Assembly (NCBI GenBank): GCA_045596485.1
Contig: JAZOCL010000061.1
Coordinates: 1-18,296 of the forward strand
Length of the DNA: 18,296 nucleotides
From: SIG440 sp045596485
Lineage (GTDB): Bacteria > Bacillota > Clostridia > Monoglobales > Monoglobaceae
Reading direction: 5' to 3'
Shown here: piece by piece, positions 1-7,701 of the stretch
How the letters are laid out: every line of letters starts with the position of its first letter
How positions within the stretch are numbered: the first letter of the stretch is position 1
Translations under genes and position numbers: made by a program
Notes under the pieces: generated by a model
Databases searched by the model: none
Seen by the model: only the letters and a program-made list of their open reading frames with translations
Told to the model about the DNA's origin: nothing

Positions 1-449
1 CTTGCTGTTCTTTTTATTCTTTCAGGTGTCAGCTGAGGAAGAACAGTAATCATTAAAATAATGAAAATATAAAAAATCATCATAGCTCCATAAACAGAGG
101 TTCTGTCAGAAAGAACTGCAAAGGTTTTTGTAAGTGAAAACAGCCAGTTAAAAACTTCTTTGTTTCCAAAAAAATAAAATCCCGAAGAAATTAGGGCAAA
201 CAAGGCTGCCGCCGAAATGTTTGATATATAATATTGATGATGATATAAATCCTCATAACATCCCAACAGAAGATAGCCGTTGTACATAAAATAAAGTATA
301 AACAAGAATATAAAAACCATTCCCACAGCATTCCTTGATGAAGAAATATAAGAATTTATATCAAGAAAAGTAACTCCTGCCGAAAAAATTACAACCGGCA
401 AAATCAGCTCCAAAAGCCTTCTCCATAAAACACTCAAAATAATTTTCAT
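1..449 (-). CDS. Partial integral membrane protein of unknown function (C-terminus outside window)
   Basis: The minus-strand frame is open from an ATG at 449-447 to the window edge, giving about 149 residues with no stop, so the 3' end is missing. The protein starts MKIILSVLWRRLLELILPVV and is very hydrophobic, with about four predicted membrane segments and a central MYNG motif. An AGAGGAT sequence about 11 bases upstream of the ATG is a plausible ribosome binding site. It lies 47 bases downstream of another small membrane gene (497-913) on the same strand. The two proteins look like diverged paralogs: both have FIFLF or IFLFC followed by MYNG, a W-x-FSL motif about 45 residues later, and a final V-T/L-x-P segment. 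I do not recognise the family. The two probably sit in one transcript and may act together in the membrane. Confidence 0.72.
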   Translation of the reverse strand, partial: MKIILSVLWRRLLELILPVVIFSAGVTFLDINSYISSSRNAVGMVFIFLFILYFMYNGYLLLGCYEDLYHHQYYISNISAAALFALISSGFYFFGNKEVFNWLFSLTKTFAVLSDRTSVYGAMMIFYIFIILMITVLPQLTPERIKRTA

Positions 450-496
450 AATATTTTAATATCCTCTTTTTTCTTTATTTTTATCCTTTTTAAAAG

Positions 497-913
497 CTAA
501 GGAATCAAAGTTACAACAAAAATTATAAACAAATTAAGTCCGCCGAAGCAAAGCAGTGACAAAATATCATTTATATTAGGAATAACAAACCCAAAAATAT
601 CTGCCAGCGAAAATGCCCATCTCATAGTACTCTCTTGCACAAAAAGGGACAAAAGAAAAATTATAACAAGCATTATAATCAAAGAAAGGATATGATAAAA
701 CGAATATTCAAGACCGTCATTTATTTCTTCAAAATTCTGCCTGAAGATCTTTCCGTTATACATACAAAAGAGAAAAATTAAAAAAATTCCAACAACCTTC
801 ATAGCTCCGCTGTTTTCTGCAAGGTTCGTATGTATATAAAAATAATTAAAAATAATTGAAGTAAAAATACAGCTTACAAGCATTCTAAAAAAACTTTTTA
901 TAATATAGGTCAT
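497..913 (-). CDS. Small integral membrane protein of unknown function
   Basis: This 138-residue hydrophobic protein begins MTYIIKSFFRMLVSCIF. It has about four likely membrane segments, a charged loop after the MYNG motif (RQNFEEINDG), and ends VVTLIP. The frame can be extended upstream to 979, but I chose the ATG at 913 because AAAGGAAG lies about 7 bases before it and the extension (CQSARLTEERK) does not look like a membrane protein N-terminus. It is a paralog of the partial gene at 1-449, with the same motif order (IFLFxMYNG, then WAFSL, then a hydrophobic C-terminus ending in P). It lies 99 bases downstream of mntP on the same strand. No enzyme motif is visible and I do not recognise the family. 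Confidence 0.7.
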   Translation of the reverse strand: MTYIIKSFFRMLVSCIFTSIIFNYFYIHTNLAENSGAMKVVGIFLIFLFCMYNGKIFRQNFEEINDGLEYSFYHILSLIIMLVIIFLLSLFVQESTMRWAFSLADIFGFVIPNINDILSLLCFGGLNLFIIFVVTLIP

Positions 914-1012
914 AATTATCTTCCTTTCTTCTGTTAACCTTGCTGATTGACAGATTTTCAACTCCCGATATATAATCAATAGAATGATTAAGAGTTAATG
1001 TATATATCATTT

Positions 1013-1594
1013 TTATACCCCAAAAAGATGTTCTATTAAAATTTTTATTCCTATTATTATAAGAACTGCACCGCCAAAAATTTCAGCCCTTTCGCGAAGG
1101 ATTTTTCCTACGGTTTTTCCTATATAAACACCAATTATACTCAAAACCAAGGTTATAACACAAATCAGAGCAGCTGATATAAATATATTTATATTTTTTA
1201 ATGCCGTAAAGGTAATTCCAACCGCCAACGCATCAATGCTTGTGGCAACAGCCTGCATAAAAAGCTCTTTTGTTGTAATAATTTTACACTCATTTTTTTC
1301 GGGATTCTTTATTTTTTTTCTTGCTTCTCTTATCATACTAAAACCTATATATGAAAGAATGAAAAATGCAATCCAATGGTCGATTGATTTTATCAAATTT
1401 TCAAGCAAAATTCCTGCAAAAAAACCTATTGTAGGCATAATTCCCTGAGCAACACCGAAAAACAATCCAATTTTAAGAGCATTCTTAAATTTTACCTTTT
1501 CCATACACATACCGTTTGAAACTGAAACAGAAAAAGCATCCATAGCAAGACTTATTCCTGCCAGAATCACGGTAAAAATCAATCCTGATGACAT
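1013..1594 (-). CDS. mntP: MntP family manganese efflux pump
   Basis: This 193-residue protein matches the MntP (old DUF204) family in length and motifs. It has six hydrophobic segments and two internally repeated acidic motifs, AMDAFSVSVSNG (Asp19) and ATSIDALAVG (Asp121), which correspond to the membrane aspartates needed for export in characterised MntP proteins. The C-terminal GGAVLIIIGIKILIEHL is also typical. The family expels Mn2+ across the cytoplasmic membrane and protects against manganese overload. The start ATG at 1594 has AGAGGAA about 6 bases upstream, which overlaps the rsmG stop region. Only 12 bases separate it from rsmG, so there is no room for the yybP-ykoY manganese riboswitch that often precedes mntP. 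Expression is therefore probably driven by read-through from the upstream genes. Confidence 0.93.
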   Translation of the reverse strand: MSSGLIFTVILAGISLAMDAFSVSVSNGMCMEKVKFKNALKIGLFFGVAQGIMPTIGFFAGILLENLIKSIDHWIAFFILSYIGFSMIREARKKIKNPEKNECKIITTKELFMQAVATSIDALAVGITFTALKNINIFISAALICVITLVLSIIGVYIGKTVGKILRERAEIFGGAVLIIIGIKILIEHLFGV

Positions 1595-1606
1595 ATTTTT
1601 CCTCTT

Positions 1607-2311
1607 TTATTTCTTTATTTTATTGGCTCTTCTGGGAAACTGAGCAGGTGTTTCTTTTACCTTTTCAATTATAACAATCTTTCTGACAATATCAGACTGA
1701 GGAATTTTTACTTCCTTTACTTCTGATATTTTTCCGCCCAGGGACCCTATCATTGCCTTTGCTTCTTCAATTTCTTCATCAACCTCAAACTGCTTGAAGG
1801 CTGCAAAAGCTCCCCCCACCTTCACAAAAGGCAAGCAGTATTCACAAAGAATCTTCAAGTTTGCAACAGCACGGGATACAGCATAATCAAATTTTTCACG
1901 GTATTTTTTTTCCTTTCCTGCATCCTCTGCTCTCATATGAACAAATTCTGCTTTTTTAAAGGAAAGCATTTTTGAAACCTCTTTTAAAAAATTTATTCTT
2001 TTATTGAGAGAATCCATAAAAGTAATATCCAAATCATCTCTTACAATTTTTATAGGAACTCCCGGAAAGCCAGCACCTGTTCCCACATCAATTACCTTTG
2101 CATTTTCTTTGAAAGCAACTGCTTCAATAGGAGCAATACTGTCCAAAAAATGCTTTACTGAAATACCCTCCGGATCGGTAACTGCAGTAAGATTCATTTT
2201 TTCATTCCACTCAACCAGAAGATTAGAAAAATCTTCAAACTTTTTTATTTTTTCTTCATTTATATTAAAGGAAAGCTCCAAAATACCATTTTCAAATATT
2301 TTTCTATCCAT
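1607..2311 (-). CDS. rsmG: 16S rRNA (guanine-N7)-methyltransferase RsmG
   Basis: RsmG (GidB) adds a methyl group from S-adenosylmethionine to N7 of a guanine in the 530 loop of 16S rRNA. Visible motifs are VEWNEKMNLTAV (33-44), the SAM-binding DVGTGAGFPGVPI (75-87), SRAVANLKIL (146-155) and a C-terminal KxTPxxFPR (219-227). The length of 234 residues is normal. The frame extends upstream to 2425, but the ATG at 2311 is preceded by TTTGGAG at about 6 bases and gives the usual N-terminus, whereas the extension is a poor basic sequence read through the terminator-like hairpin. rsmG is a classic neighbour of bacterial origins, which fits its place beside oriC. It is followed closely by mntP. Confidence 0.95.
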   Translation of the reverse strand: MDRKIFENGILELSFNINEEKIKKFEDFSNLLVEWNEKMNLTAVTDPEGISVKHFLDSIAPIEAVAFKENAKVIDVGTGAGFPGVPIKIVRDDLDITFMDSLNKRINFLKEVSKMLSFKKAEFVHMRAEDAGKEKKYREKFDYAVSRAVANLKILCEYCLPFVKVGGAFAAFKQFEVDEEIEEAKAMIGSLGGKISEVKEVKIPQSDIVRKIVIIEKVKETPAQFPRRANKIKK

Positions 2312-2327
2312 TATAAACTCCAAATTA

Positions 2328-2359
2328 AAAGAGAGTACAACTGAAGCAGCACTCTCTTT
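2328..2359 (-). terminator. Weak intrinsic terminator or attenuator between ferredoxin gene and rsmG
   Basis: A perfect 9-bp inverted repeat (AAAGAGAGT with ACTCTCTTT) surrounds a 14-base loop. Read on the minus strand it is followed by TTTTAATTT. It starts 17 bases past the ferredoxin stop and ends just before the rsmG ribosome binding site. The stem is AT-rich and the T run is interrupted, so partial read-through into rsmG and mntP is likely. No separate rsmG promoter is visible, because only 16 bases lie between hairpin and start codon. Confidence 0.5.
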
Positions 2360-2376
2360 CTTGATTTTAAATTTTA

Positions 2377-2544
2377 TTATGCCTGAGGAGCGTCTACGGG
2401 ACAAGCGCCTGCACAGCTGCCGCAATCAATGCAAGCATCAGCATCAATAACATACTTGCCATCACCCTCAGAAATCGCATCAACGGGGCATTCGCCAACG
2501 CAAGCACCACACATAATGCAATCATCACTAATTGTATAAGCCAT
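2377..2544 (-). CDS. 2[4Fe-4S] ferredoxin, 55 residues
   Basis: This short gene encodes a clostridial-type ferredoxin, a soluble low-potential electron carrier. Two canonical CxxCxxCxxxCP motifs are complete: Cys9, 12, 15, 19 and Cys38, 41, 44, 48. Each binds a [4Fe-4S] cluster together with the distant cysteine of the other motif. The protein begins MAYTISDDC and ends PVDAPQA, the usual size for the family. The ATG at 2544 has AGAGGTG about 7 bases upstream. A good sigma-A promoter precedes it at 2600-2628. It is the last leftward gene before the origin region and is transcribed away from it. A specific redox partner cannot be assigned from the window. Confidence 0.96.
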   Translation of the reverse strand: MAYTISDDCIMCGACVGECPVDAISEGDGKYVIDADACIDCGSCAGACPVDAPQA

Positions 2545-2599
2545 TTTTTTCACCTCTTATTCAAGTGTAATTAATGTAATGCAGAGGCACTACAAAATT

Positions 2600-2628
2600 A
2601 TAATATATTATTTTTTTTCATTTGTCAA
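2600..2628 (-). promoter_or_regulatory. Sigma-A-type promoter for the ferredoxin gene
   Basis: On the minus strand a perfect -35 box TTGACA (2628-2623) is followed by exactly 17 bases and a -10 box TATTAT (2605-2600, 5 of 6 matches). It lies about 55 bases upstream of the ferredoxin start codon and points away from the origin. Confidence 0.8.
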
Positions 2629-2699
2629 TCTTTAAATTAAAATCCTTTACTTTATTTATAAAAATTTCTCTATATAAAAAGCGGACAAGAAGGAAGTTT

Positions 2700-2915
2700 T
2701 CAACATTATCCACTTGATAACTTTTTATCCATATGTGAAAAAAATTTTTTTAAATTTTTGATGTGGATTGATGTGGATAATTTTTTTCTTTATCAACAGA
2801 AAACCAAGCAGCAGTTTTTAAAGTAAAAATAATACTTTCAGGAGTTATTCACATTATAAACAATACCTACTATAACTACAACTATAAAATAAATTATATA
2901 TTATTATATATGAAT
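2700..2915. other. Likely chromosomal replication origin (oriC): DnaA-box cluster and AT-rich unwinding region
   Basis: The cluster holds six sites resembling the DnaA box TTATNCACA. They are TTATCCACT (2706-2714, plus, one mismatch), TTATCCATA (2725-2733, plus, one mismatch), CAATCCACA (2770-2762, minus, two mismatches), TTATCCACA (2780-2772, minus, perfect), TTATCAACA (2790-2798, plus, one mismatch) and TTATTCACA (2845-2853, plus, perfect). The two minus boxes form a 10-base tandem repeat (ATGTGGATTG and ATGTGGATAA). Next come a CTA-triplet array and an AT-only stretch at about 2885-2911 that could melt. The region lies between divergent gene sets and immediately upstream of dnaN, a usual place for oriC. 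The origin function is inferred from sequence; no replication data are available. Confidence 0.88.
2867..2887 (+). promoter_or_regulatory. DnaA-trio-like triplet array in the unwinding element
   Basis: Four CTA triplets share one register, at 2867, 2870, 2876 and 2882. TAA fills the register at 2873 and 2885, and CAA at 2879. The array begins 13 bases after the perfect DnaA box at 2845-2853 and runs directly into an A/T-only stretch. CTA on this strand reads 3'-GAT-5' on the other, the favoured DnaA-trio of the basal unwinding system known from Bacillus subtilis, where DnaA filaments load on single strands. Three of the seven triplets do not fit the trio consensus, so this is a likely but unproven assignment. 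Confidence 0.6.
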
Positions 2916-2917
2916 AA

Positions 2918-2934
2918 AATTTCCTTCGGAAATT
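2918..2934. repeat. Small perfect hairpin beside the AT-rich stretch of oriC
   Basis: AATTTCC and GGAAATT form a 7-bp stem with a TTC loop, just right of the A/T-only stretch. A second short inverted repeat lies at 2965-2981 (AAAGTT, 5-base loop, AACTTT). Apart from these and the dnaN promoter, the interval 2935-3108 shows only AT-rich sequence and no gene. Confidence 0.5.
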
Positions 2935-3108
2935 ATCATCAACATTTTCTATTTTTTTTATCCGAAAGTTTTATTAACTTTGAAGGAGTTTTTTCATTAT
3001 AGTATTCATTAAAGACCCTTTATAATAAAAAATTTAATAAAAAAAATTATTCTAAAGGTTTCAAACCCTTAAAAACAAAAAAATCATCCCATAAATCGCA
3101 AAAAATTA

Positions 3109-3137
3109 TTGATTTTATTACCCACATATGATATAAT
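3109..3137 (+). promoter_or_regulatory. Sigma-A-type promoter for dnaN-recF-remB
   Basis: TTGATT (3109-3114) and a perfect TATAAT (3132-3137) are separated by exactly 17 bases. Transcription would begin near 3144, leaving a leader of about 45 bases before the dnaN ATG. The presence of a strong promoter here fits a dnaN that is not transcribed from an upstream dnaA. Confidence 0.8.
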
Positions 3138-3189
3138 ATAATCGGCTGAAAAGGATAATTATTTTACCGAAGAAAGGGATTTTATAAAA

Positions 3190-4296
3190 ATGAATGTAAT
3201 TTGCAACAAAAATATTCTTAACGAAGCAATAAGCTCTGTTTCAAGGGCTGTTTCAAGCCACTCAAACTTTCCTATTCTTGAAGGAATTCTGATAAGAGCT
3301 GACCTTGACGGCAGCATTACCTTTGTTTCAAATGATATGGAAATGGGAATTGAAGCAAAAATTGAAGCTCGTGTAATAAAGCCGGGTCAGACTGTTCTCA
3401 ATGCAAAAATGATTGGAAGCATTATAAAAAACCTTCCTTTGGATGAAGTATATATAGAAACAAATGAGATCAATTTCTGCACAATCAAAAGCGGAAATTC
3501 AAAATTTGAAATTATGGGTCTCAATCCCAACGATTTTCCTGAGCTTCCAAGCGTTGACCACGATTATTCAATAAAGGTAAAAAGCAATTCTCTCAAAGAG
3601 ATGATAACAAAAACAATCTTTTGTACCTCTCTCAGCGAAAACAGACCTGTTCTCAAGGGATGCCTTGTTGAAATTGAAGGTGAAACAATAAAAATGATTG
3701 CAACCGACGGCTTCAAGCTTGCGGTGAGAACCTATCATCTTGATTCTGTTTATCAAAGTAAAAAGTTTATTGTTCCTGCAAAAACTCTGGGAGAAATCGC
3801 AAAGATAATTAAAGACGACGAAAGTCTTGTTGAAATCAATTGTACATCAAAAAATGCAGTTTTCATTTTTGAAAATTACAAAATTGTTACACGTCTCATC
3901 GAGGGAGAATATGTAAAATACGAAAGTGCAATTTACACAGATGCAGAAATTGAGCTTGAATGTCCTCTTTATGAGCTTTTTGACTGTGTTTACCGTGCAT
4001 CTCTCATTATAAACGGAAATGCAAACGACGCACCTGTAAAGCTGAAGATTATGGAAGACAATATCAATGTTTCCTGCGAAACAATTGTGGGCAACGTTGA
4101 CGATAACATTAGAGTTGAAACAGGAACGGCAAATCTTGAAATAGGCTTCTTTAATGAATATCTTCTTGATGTTCTGAGAGCCTGCGACGACGAAACCGTT
4201 ACAATCAGATTTAAGAAAAATATAAATCCGATGATTATAACACCCACTAAAGGAGACGAATATCTTTATCTTCTTCTTCCCAGAAAGCTCAGATAA
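3190..4296 (+). CDS. dnaN: DNA polymerase III beta subunit (sliding clamp)
   Basis: DnaN forms the ring-shaped dimer that tethers DNA polymerase III and other clamp-binding proteins to DNA. The product is 368 residues, the normal length for three repeated clamp domains (roughly 1-120, 121-245, 246-368). Typical segments are the N-terminal FPILEGILI, the domain-two ENRPVLKGCLVEIE followed by MIATDGFKLAVR, and the C-terminal YLYLLLPRKLR, which resembles the usual LPVRL ending. The ATG at 3190 follows AAAGGGA at about 10 bases. The stop codon overlaps the recF start by one base (TAATG), so the two genes are translationally coupled. Many Firmicutes have dnaA directly upstream and a small S4-domain gene directly downstream; both are absent here. 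Confidence 0.97.
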   Translation: MNVICNKNILNEAISSVSRAVSSHSNFPILEGILIRADLDGSITFVSNDMEMGIEAKIEARVIKPGQTVLNAKMIGSIIKNLPLDEVYIETNEINFCTIKSGNSKFEIMGLNPNDFPELPSVDHDYSIKVKSNSLKEMITKTIFCTSLSENRPVLKGCLVEIEGETIKMIATDGFKLAVRTYHLDSVYQSKKFIVPAKTLGEIAKIIKDDESLVEINCTSKNAVFIFENYKIVTRLIEGEYVKYESAIYTDAEIELECPLYELFDCVYRASLIINGNANDAPVKLKIMEDNINVSCETIVGNVDDNIRVETGTANLEIGFFNEYLLDVLRACDDETVTIRFKKNINPMIITPTKGDEYLYLLLPRKLR

Positions 4297-5402
4297 TGAT
4301 TGTAAAGGATATAAGATTTCGAAATTTCAGAAATTACGAAAGTCAAAAAATTGAATTTCACGAAAAACTGAATATAATTTACGGTAACAATGCTCAGGGA
4401 AAAACAAATATTCTCGAAGGAATTTATCTTTTTTCTCTGGGAAAGTCAAACAGAGCCTCACGGGATTTTGAGATGATAAAATTTGGTGAGGAATTTACCG
4501 AGATTTCAATGAATTTTGTTTCAAAAAAAACAGAGAGTCTCGGTGAAATAAGAATTGATACAAAAAAAAGAAAAAAAATTCTTATAAACGAAATTCCCGT
4601 CAAAAAAAACAGCGACCTTGTGGGAAGGTTTAATGTAGTTTTTTTCGGTCCCGAATATCTCAGTCTTATTCGCGAAGGTCCTAAAAAACGGCGAAAAAAC
4701 ATTGACATTATGATAAGTCAGCTGAAAACAGGATATATGAGTGCTCTTTCGGACTATAAAAAGCTTATTGACCAGAAAAATGTAATTTTGAAGGATGAAA
4801 AACCTGACAAGCTTCTGCTTTCGGTTCTTAACGAAAGAATTATATCTCTTTCGGAATATATAATAAAAATAAGGTTTGAATATATAAAAAAGATTGAAAA
4901 ATCTGCAAGGCTTATTCAGCTTGATATTTCCGAAGGAAAAGAAAATCTCGAAATGAAATATATATCCTGTGGTTTGAACATTGATGGAAATATAATTTCA
5001 AATCTCAAGGATGTTCTCAAAGAAAGATTTGAAGAAATGTTTCAAAGAGAAATGAAATACCGTGAAGCGATATTTGGTCCTCACCGTGATGATATTGAAT
5101 TTAAAATAAACGGCAAGGATTTGAAGCTTTTCGGGTCACAGGGTCAGCAAAAGACAGCTGTTCTTGTTCAAAAAATAGCTGAGGTTGAGCTTTTTTATCA
5201 GGAGATGGGAGAATATCCCGTGCTTCTTCTTGACGATATAATGAGCGAGCTTGACAGCACAAGACAGGATTATGTTCTCAACAAGCTGCAGAATATGCAG
5301 ATTTTCATTACCTGCACCGACAGAGAAAAATTTATTAATACCGAGTCGGGAAGATTTATAAAAATAGATAAAGGAAGTGTTTTGGAATGTACCTCCATTT
5401 AG
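4296..5402 (+). CDS. recF: DNA replication and repair ATPase RecF
   Basis: RecF is an SMC-like ABC ATPase that works with RecO and RecR to load RecA at single-strand gaps. The 368-residue protein shows the Walker A motif GNNAQGKT (30-37), the family segment GPHRDD (261-266), an ABC signature FGSQGQQKT (279-287) and the Walker B with D-loop LLLDDIMSELD (310-320). The N-terminal IVKDIRFRNFRNY is characteristic. The start overlaps the dnaN stop by one base, and there is only a poor ribosome binding site, so it probably depends on coupling to dnaN. Its 3' end overlaps the remB start by 16 bases. Confidence 0.96.
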   Translation: MIVKDIRFRNFRNYESQKIEFHEKLNIIYGNNAQGKTNILEGIYLFSLGKSNRASRDFEMIKFGEEFTEISMNFVSKKTESLGEIRIDTKKRKKILINEIPVKKNSDLVGRFNVVFFGPEYLSLIREGPKKRRKNIDIMISQLKTGYMSALSDYKKLIDQKNVILKDEKPDKLLLSVLNERIISLSEYIIKIRFEYIKKIEKSARLIQLDISEGKENLEMKYISCGLNIDGNIISNLKDVLKERFEEMFQREMKYREAIFGPHRDDIEFKINGKDLKLFGSQGQQKTAVLVQKIAEVELFYQEMGEYPVLLLDDIMSELDSTRQDYVLNKLQNMQIFITCTDREKFINTESGRFIKIDKGSVLECTSI

Positions 5403-5647
5403 GCTGTGACACGGTTGTAAATACCAAGGACATTATTTCAATTCTTGACCTTGAAAGCACTTCAATTTCAAAATATTCAAAGGAGTTTTTGAAGATTGTA
5501 GAAGAAGAAGGCTTTGTGAGAAACGTTTCGGAGGAAATACCAAAATCCTTTGTAATATGCGAAGAAAAAGGACAGTCCGTTATTTATATAACAAACATTT
5601 CAACAAAGGCTCTGGCAGGAAGAATAAAGAGGTTTGAAGAAAAATAA
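5387..5647 (+). CDS. remB: RemB/DUF370 family small regulatory protein
   Basis: The 86-residue protein matches the DUF370 (RemA/RemB) family by size, by sequence and by its position between recF and gyrB, where Bacillus subtilis has yaaB (remB). Typical segments are MYLHLGCDTVV, the IISILDLE region and the KSFVICEEKGQSVIYITNIS strand pair. The paralog RemA is a DNA-binding activator of biofilm matrix genes; the role of RemB is less clear. The start lies inside recF, with AAGGAAG about 9 bases upstream of the ATG. A gap of 95 bases to gyrB follows, in which I see no clear promoter or terminator. Confidence 0.9.
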   Translation: MYLHLGCDTVVNTKDIISILDLESTSISKYSKEFLKIVEEEGFVRNVSEEIPKSFVICEEKGQSVIYITNISTKALAGRIKRFEEK

Positions 5648-5742
5648 AGTTAAAATTAATGATTTCTAAAGGAAAAACAGTTTTTGAAATTCCAAAAAAC
5701 TACCCGAAAGTTATGGGGTCAGAAAGGTAAAAGGTAAAGGTT

Positions 5743-7674
5743 ATGTCAGAAAGTATCACAAATGTACCCGTTGAAAATTCTTATGACGAGAGTAATATTC
5801 AGGTTCTTGAAGGGCTCGAGGCGGTTCGAAAGAGACCCGGTATGTATATAGGTACAACAACATCAAGGGGTCTTCATCATCTTGTTTATGAAATTGTGGA
5901 CAACTCGATTGACGAAGCACTGGCGGGATATTGCAAAGAAATTCAGGTAACCATCAAGGAGGATAACTCCATTACCGTCCGCGACGACGGCCGCGGAATT
6001 CCTGTGGGAATTCAGGCACAGACAGGTCTTCCTGCGGTTGAGGTTGTTTTCACCGTTCTTCACGCAGGCGGAAAATTCGGCGGTGGCGGATACAAGGTGT
6101 CGGGCGGTCTCCACGGTGTTGGTGCCTCTGTTGTTAATGCTCTTTCTGAATACCTTGAGGTAGAAATTTGTGACGGAACTCACGTTCATTATCAGAAATA
6201 TCACCGAGGAACAAAGCTTGACGAGCTTAAAATAATAGGTGATACAGACAAGACAGGAACATTTGTTCATTTCAAGCCTGACAGCGAGATTTTTGAAGAG
6301 CTCATATATGATTATGATATTCTTCTCAAGAGGCTTCGTGAACAGGCATTTCTTAATGCAGGTGTGAAGATTGTTTTGAAGGATGAGCGTCCAAATGACA
6401 AGGGAGTTCAAAGAGAAGAGGTTCTTCATTATGAGGGCGGGATAAAGGAGTATGTTGAGTACCTCAACCGCCACAAAACCCCTATTCACGAGGGAGTTAT
6501 ATACGTAAATTCAATCCGTGAAAATTCCGAAGCGGAGATTGCAATTCAGTATAACGATGGTTATACTGAGGATATAATGAGCTTTGCCAACAACATCAAC
6601 ACAACCGAGGGCGGAACTCACGAAACAGGCTTCAAGGCGGCTCTGACAAAGGTTATTAATGATTATGCGAGAAAATATAAGATTCTGAAGGAAAACGAGG
6701 AAAACCTCAAGGGAGAGGATACCCGTGAGGGTATCGCCTGCGTAATTTCTGTCAAGGTAACCGAGGCGCAGTTTGAGGGTCAGACAAAAACAAAGCTGGG
6801 AAACAGCGAAATCAGAACAATCGTTGAGAAAATGGTAAATGAAAAGCTCAGCGAATTCTTTGAAGAAAATCCTGCCGTTGCAAGAATTGTTGTTGAAAAG
6901 GCAATGACAGCTTCACGTGCAAGAGAGGCAGCAAAGAGAGCAAGAGACAACACCAGAAGAAAATCGGCTCTTGAAAGCAGCACTCTCCCCGGCAAGCTGG
7001 CTGACTGTTCATCACGAGATACCGAATTTACAGAAATTTATATTGTCGAGGGTGATTCTGCGGGAGGCAGCGCAAAGCAGGGACGTGACAGACGTTTTCA
7101 GGCTATTCTTCCGCTTTGGGGAAAAATGCTCAACGTTGAAAAGTCCAGAATTGACAAGGTATTTTCAAACGAGAAGCTCCTTCCTGTTATAACCGCAATA
7201 GGTGCGGGAATAGGCAACGACTTTGACGTTTCAAAGATAAGATACGGAAAGGTTGTAATTATGGCCGATGCCGACGTTGACGGTGCTCATATAAGAACAC
7301 TTCTTTTGACCTTCTTCTTCAGATATATGGAGCCCCTTATAAGAGAGGGTCATGTGTATATTGCTCAGCCGCCTCTTTATAAGGTATACAAGGGAAAAAA
7401 AGTGATTTATGCATACAACGACGAGGATTTGAAGGAAGCTCTTGAGCAGATTCCTGATGCATCAATCCAGAGATATAAGGGTCTTGGTGAAATGAACCCC
7501 GAGCAGCTTTGGGAGACAACAATGGACCCCGAAAAGAGAATTATGCTCCGCGTTGACCTTGAGGATGCACGCCGTGCTGATGAAATATTTACGGTTCTTA
7601 TGGGAGACAAGGTTGAGCCCAGACGTGAATTTATTGAGGAACACTCAAAGTCGGTTGTTAATCTGGATATTTAG
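5743..7674 (+). CDS. gyrB: DNA gyrase subunit B
   Basis: GyrB is the ATPase subunit of DNA gyrase, which introduces negative supercoils ahead of replication forks. The 643-residue protein has the expected order of domains. The GHKL ATPase comes first, with EIVDNSIDEAL (50-60), DDGRGIPV (81-88) and GGLHGVGASVVNALS (121-135). A transducer region follows, then a TOPRIM domain with EGDSAGGSAKQGRDR (from 436) and DADVDGAHI (from 509), and last the short C-terminal segment with YKGLGEMNPEQLWETTMDP that marks gyrase and not topoisomerase IV. The start follows a repeated AAAGGT purine tract, a modest ribosome binding site. gyrA, which usually follows in Firmicutes, is absent: thyA begins 27 bases later. 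Confidence 0.98.
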   Translation: MSESITNVPVENSYDESNIQVLEGLEAVRKRPGMYIGTTTSRGLHHLVYEIVDNSIDEALAGYCKEIQVTIKEDNSITVRDDGRGIPVGIQAQTGLPAVEVVFTVLHAGGKFGGGGYKVSGGLHGVGASVVNALSEYLEVEICDGTHVHYQKYHRGTKLDELKIIGDTDKTGTFVHFKPDSEIFEELIYDYDILLKRLREQAFLNAGVKIVLKDERPNDKGVQREEVLHYEGGIKEYVEYLNRHKTPIHEGVIYVNSIRENSEAEIAIQYNDGYTEDIMSFANNINTTEGGTHETGFKAALTKVINDYARKYKILKENEENLKGEDTREGIACVISVKVTEAQFEGQTKTKLGNSEIRTIVEKMVNEKLSEFFEENPAVARIVVEKAMTASRAREAAKRARDNTRRKSALESSTLPGKLADCSSRDTEFTEIYIVEGDSAGGSAKQGRDRRFQAILPLWGKMLNVEKSRIDKVFSNEKLLPVITAIGAGIGNDFDVSKIRYGKVVIMADADVDGAHIRTLLLTFFFRYMEPLIREGHVYIAQPPLYKVYKGKKVIYAYNDEDLKEALEQIPDASIQRYKGLGEMNPEQLWETTMDPEKRIMLRVDLEDARRADEIFTVLMGDKVEPRREFIEEHSKSVVNLDI

Positions 7675-7701
7675 TAGAATTATTATTTCAGGTGATTTGT
7701 A

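Noticed and set aside
1595..1606. A yybP-ykoY manganese riboswitch before mntP
   Set aside because: Only 12 bases separate mntP from rsmG, so no riboswitch can fit.
2312..2425. An N-terminal extension of rsmG by 38 residues
   Set aside because: The extension passes through the hairpin and part of the ferredoxin gene. The ATG at 2311 has a good ribosome binding site and gives the family N-terminus.
2004..2450. A 148-codon plus-strand open frame crossing the rsmG and ferredoxin genes
   Set aside because: It covers two well-supported minus-strand genes and is Ser-rich with no plausible start context.
5648..5742. A promoter for gyrB in the 95-base gap
   Set aside because: A TTGAAA is present, but no -10-like sequence is found at 16-18 bases downstream.
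5863..6489. A 208-codon open frame on the minus strand inside gyrB
   Set aside because: It lies wholly opposite a clear gyrB ATPase domain, has no family-like motifs and no separate regulatory context. The long open frame is explained by codon use on the coding strand.
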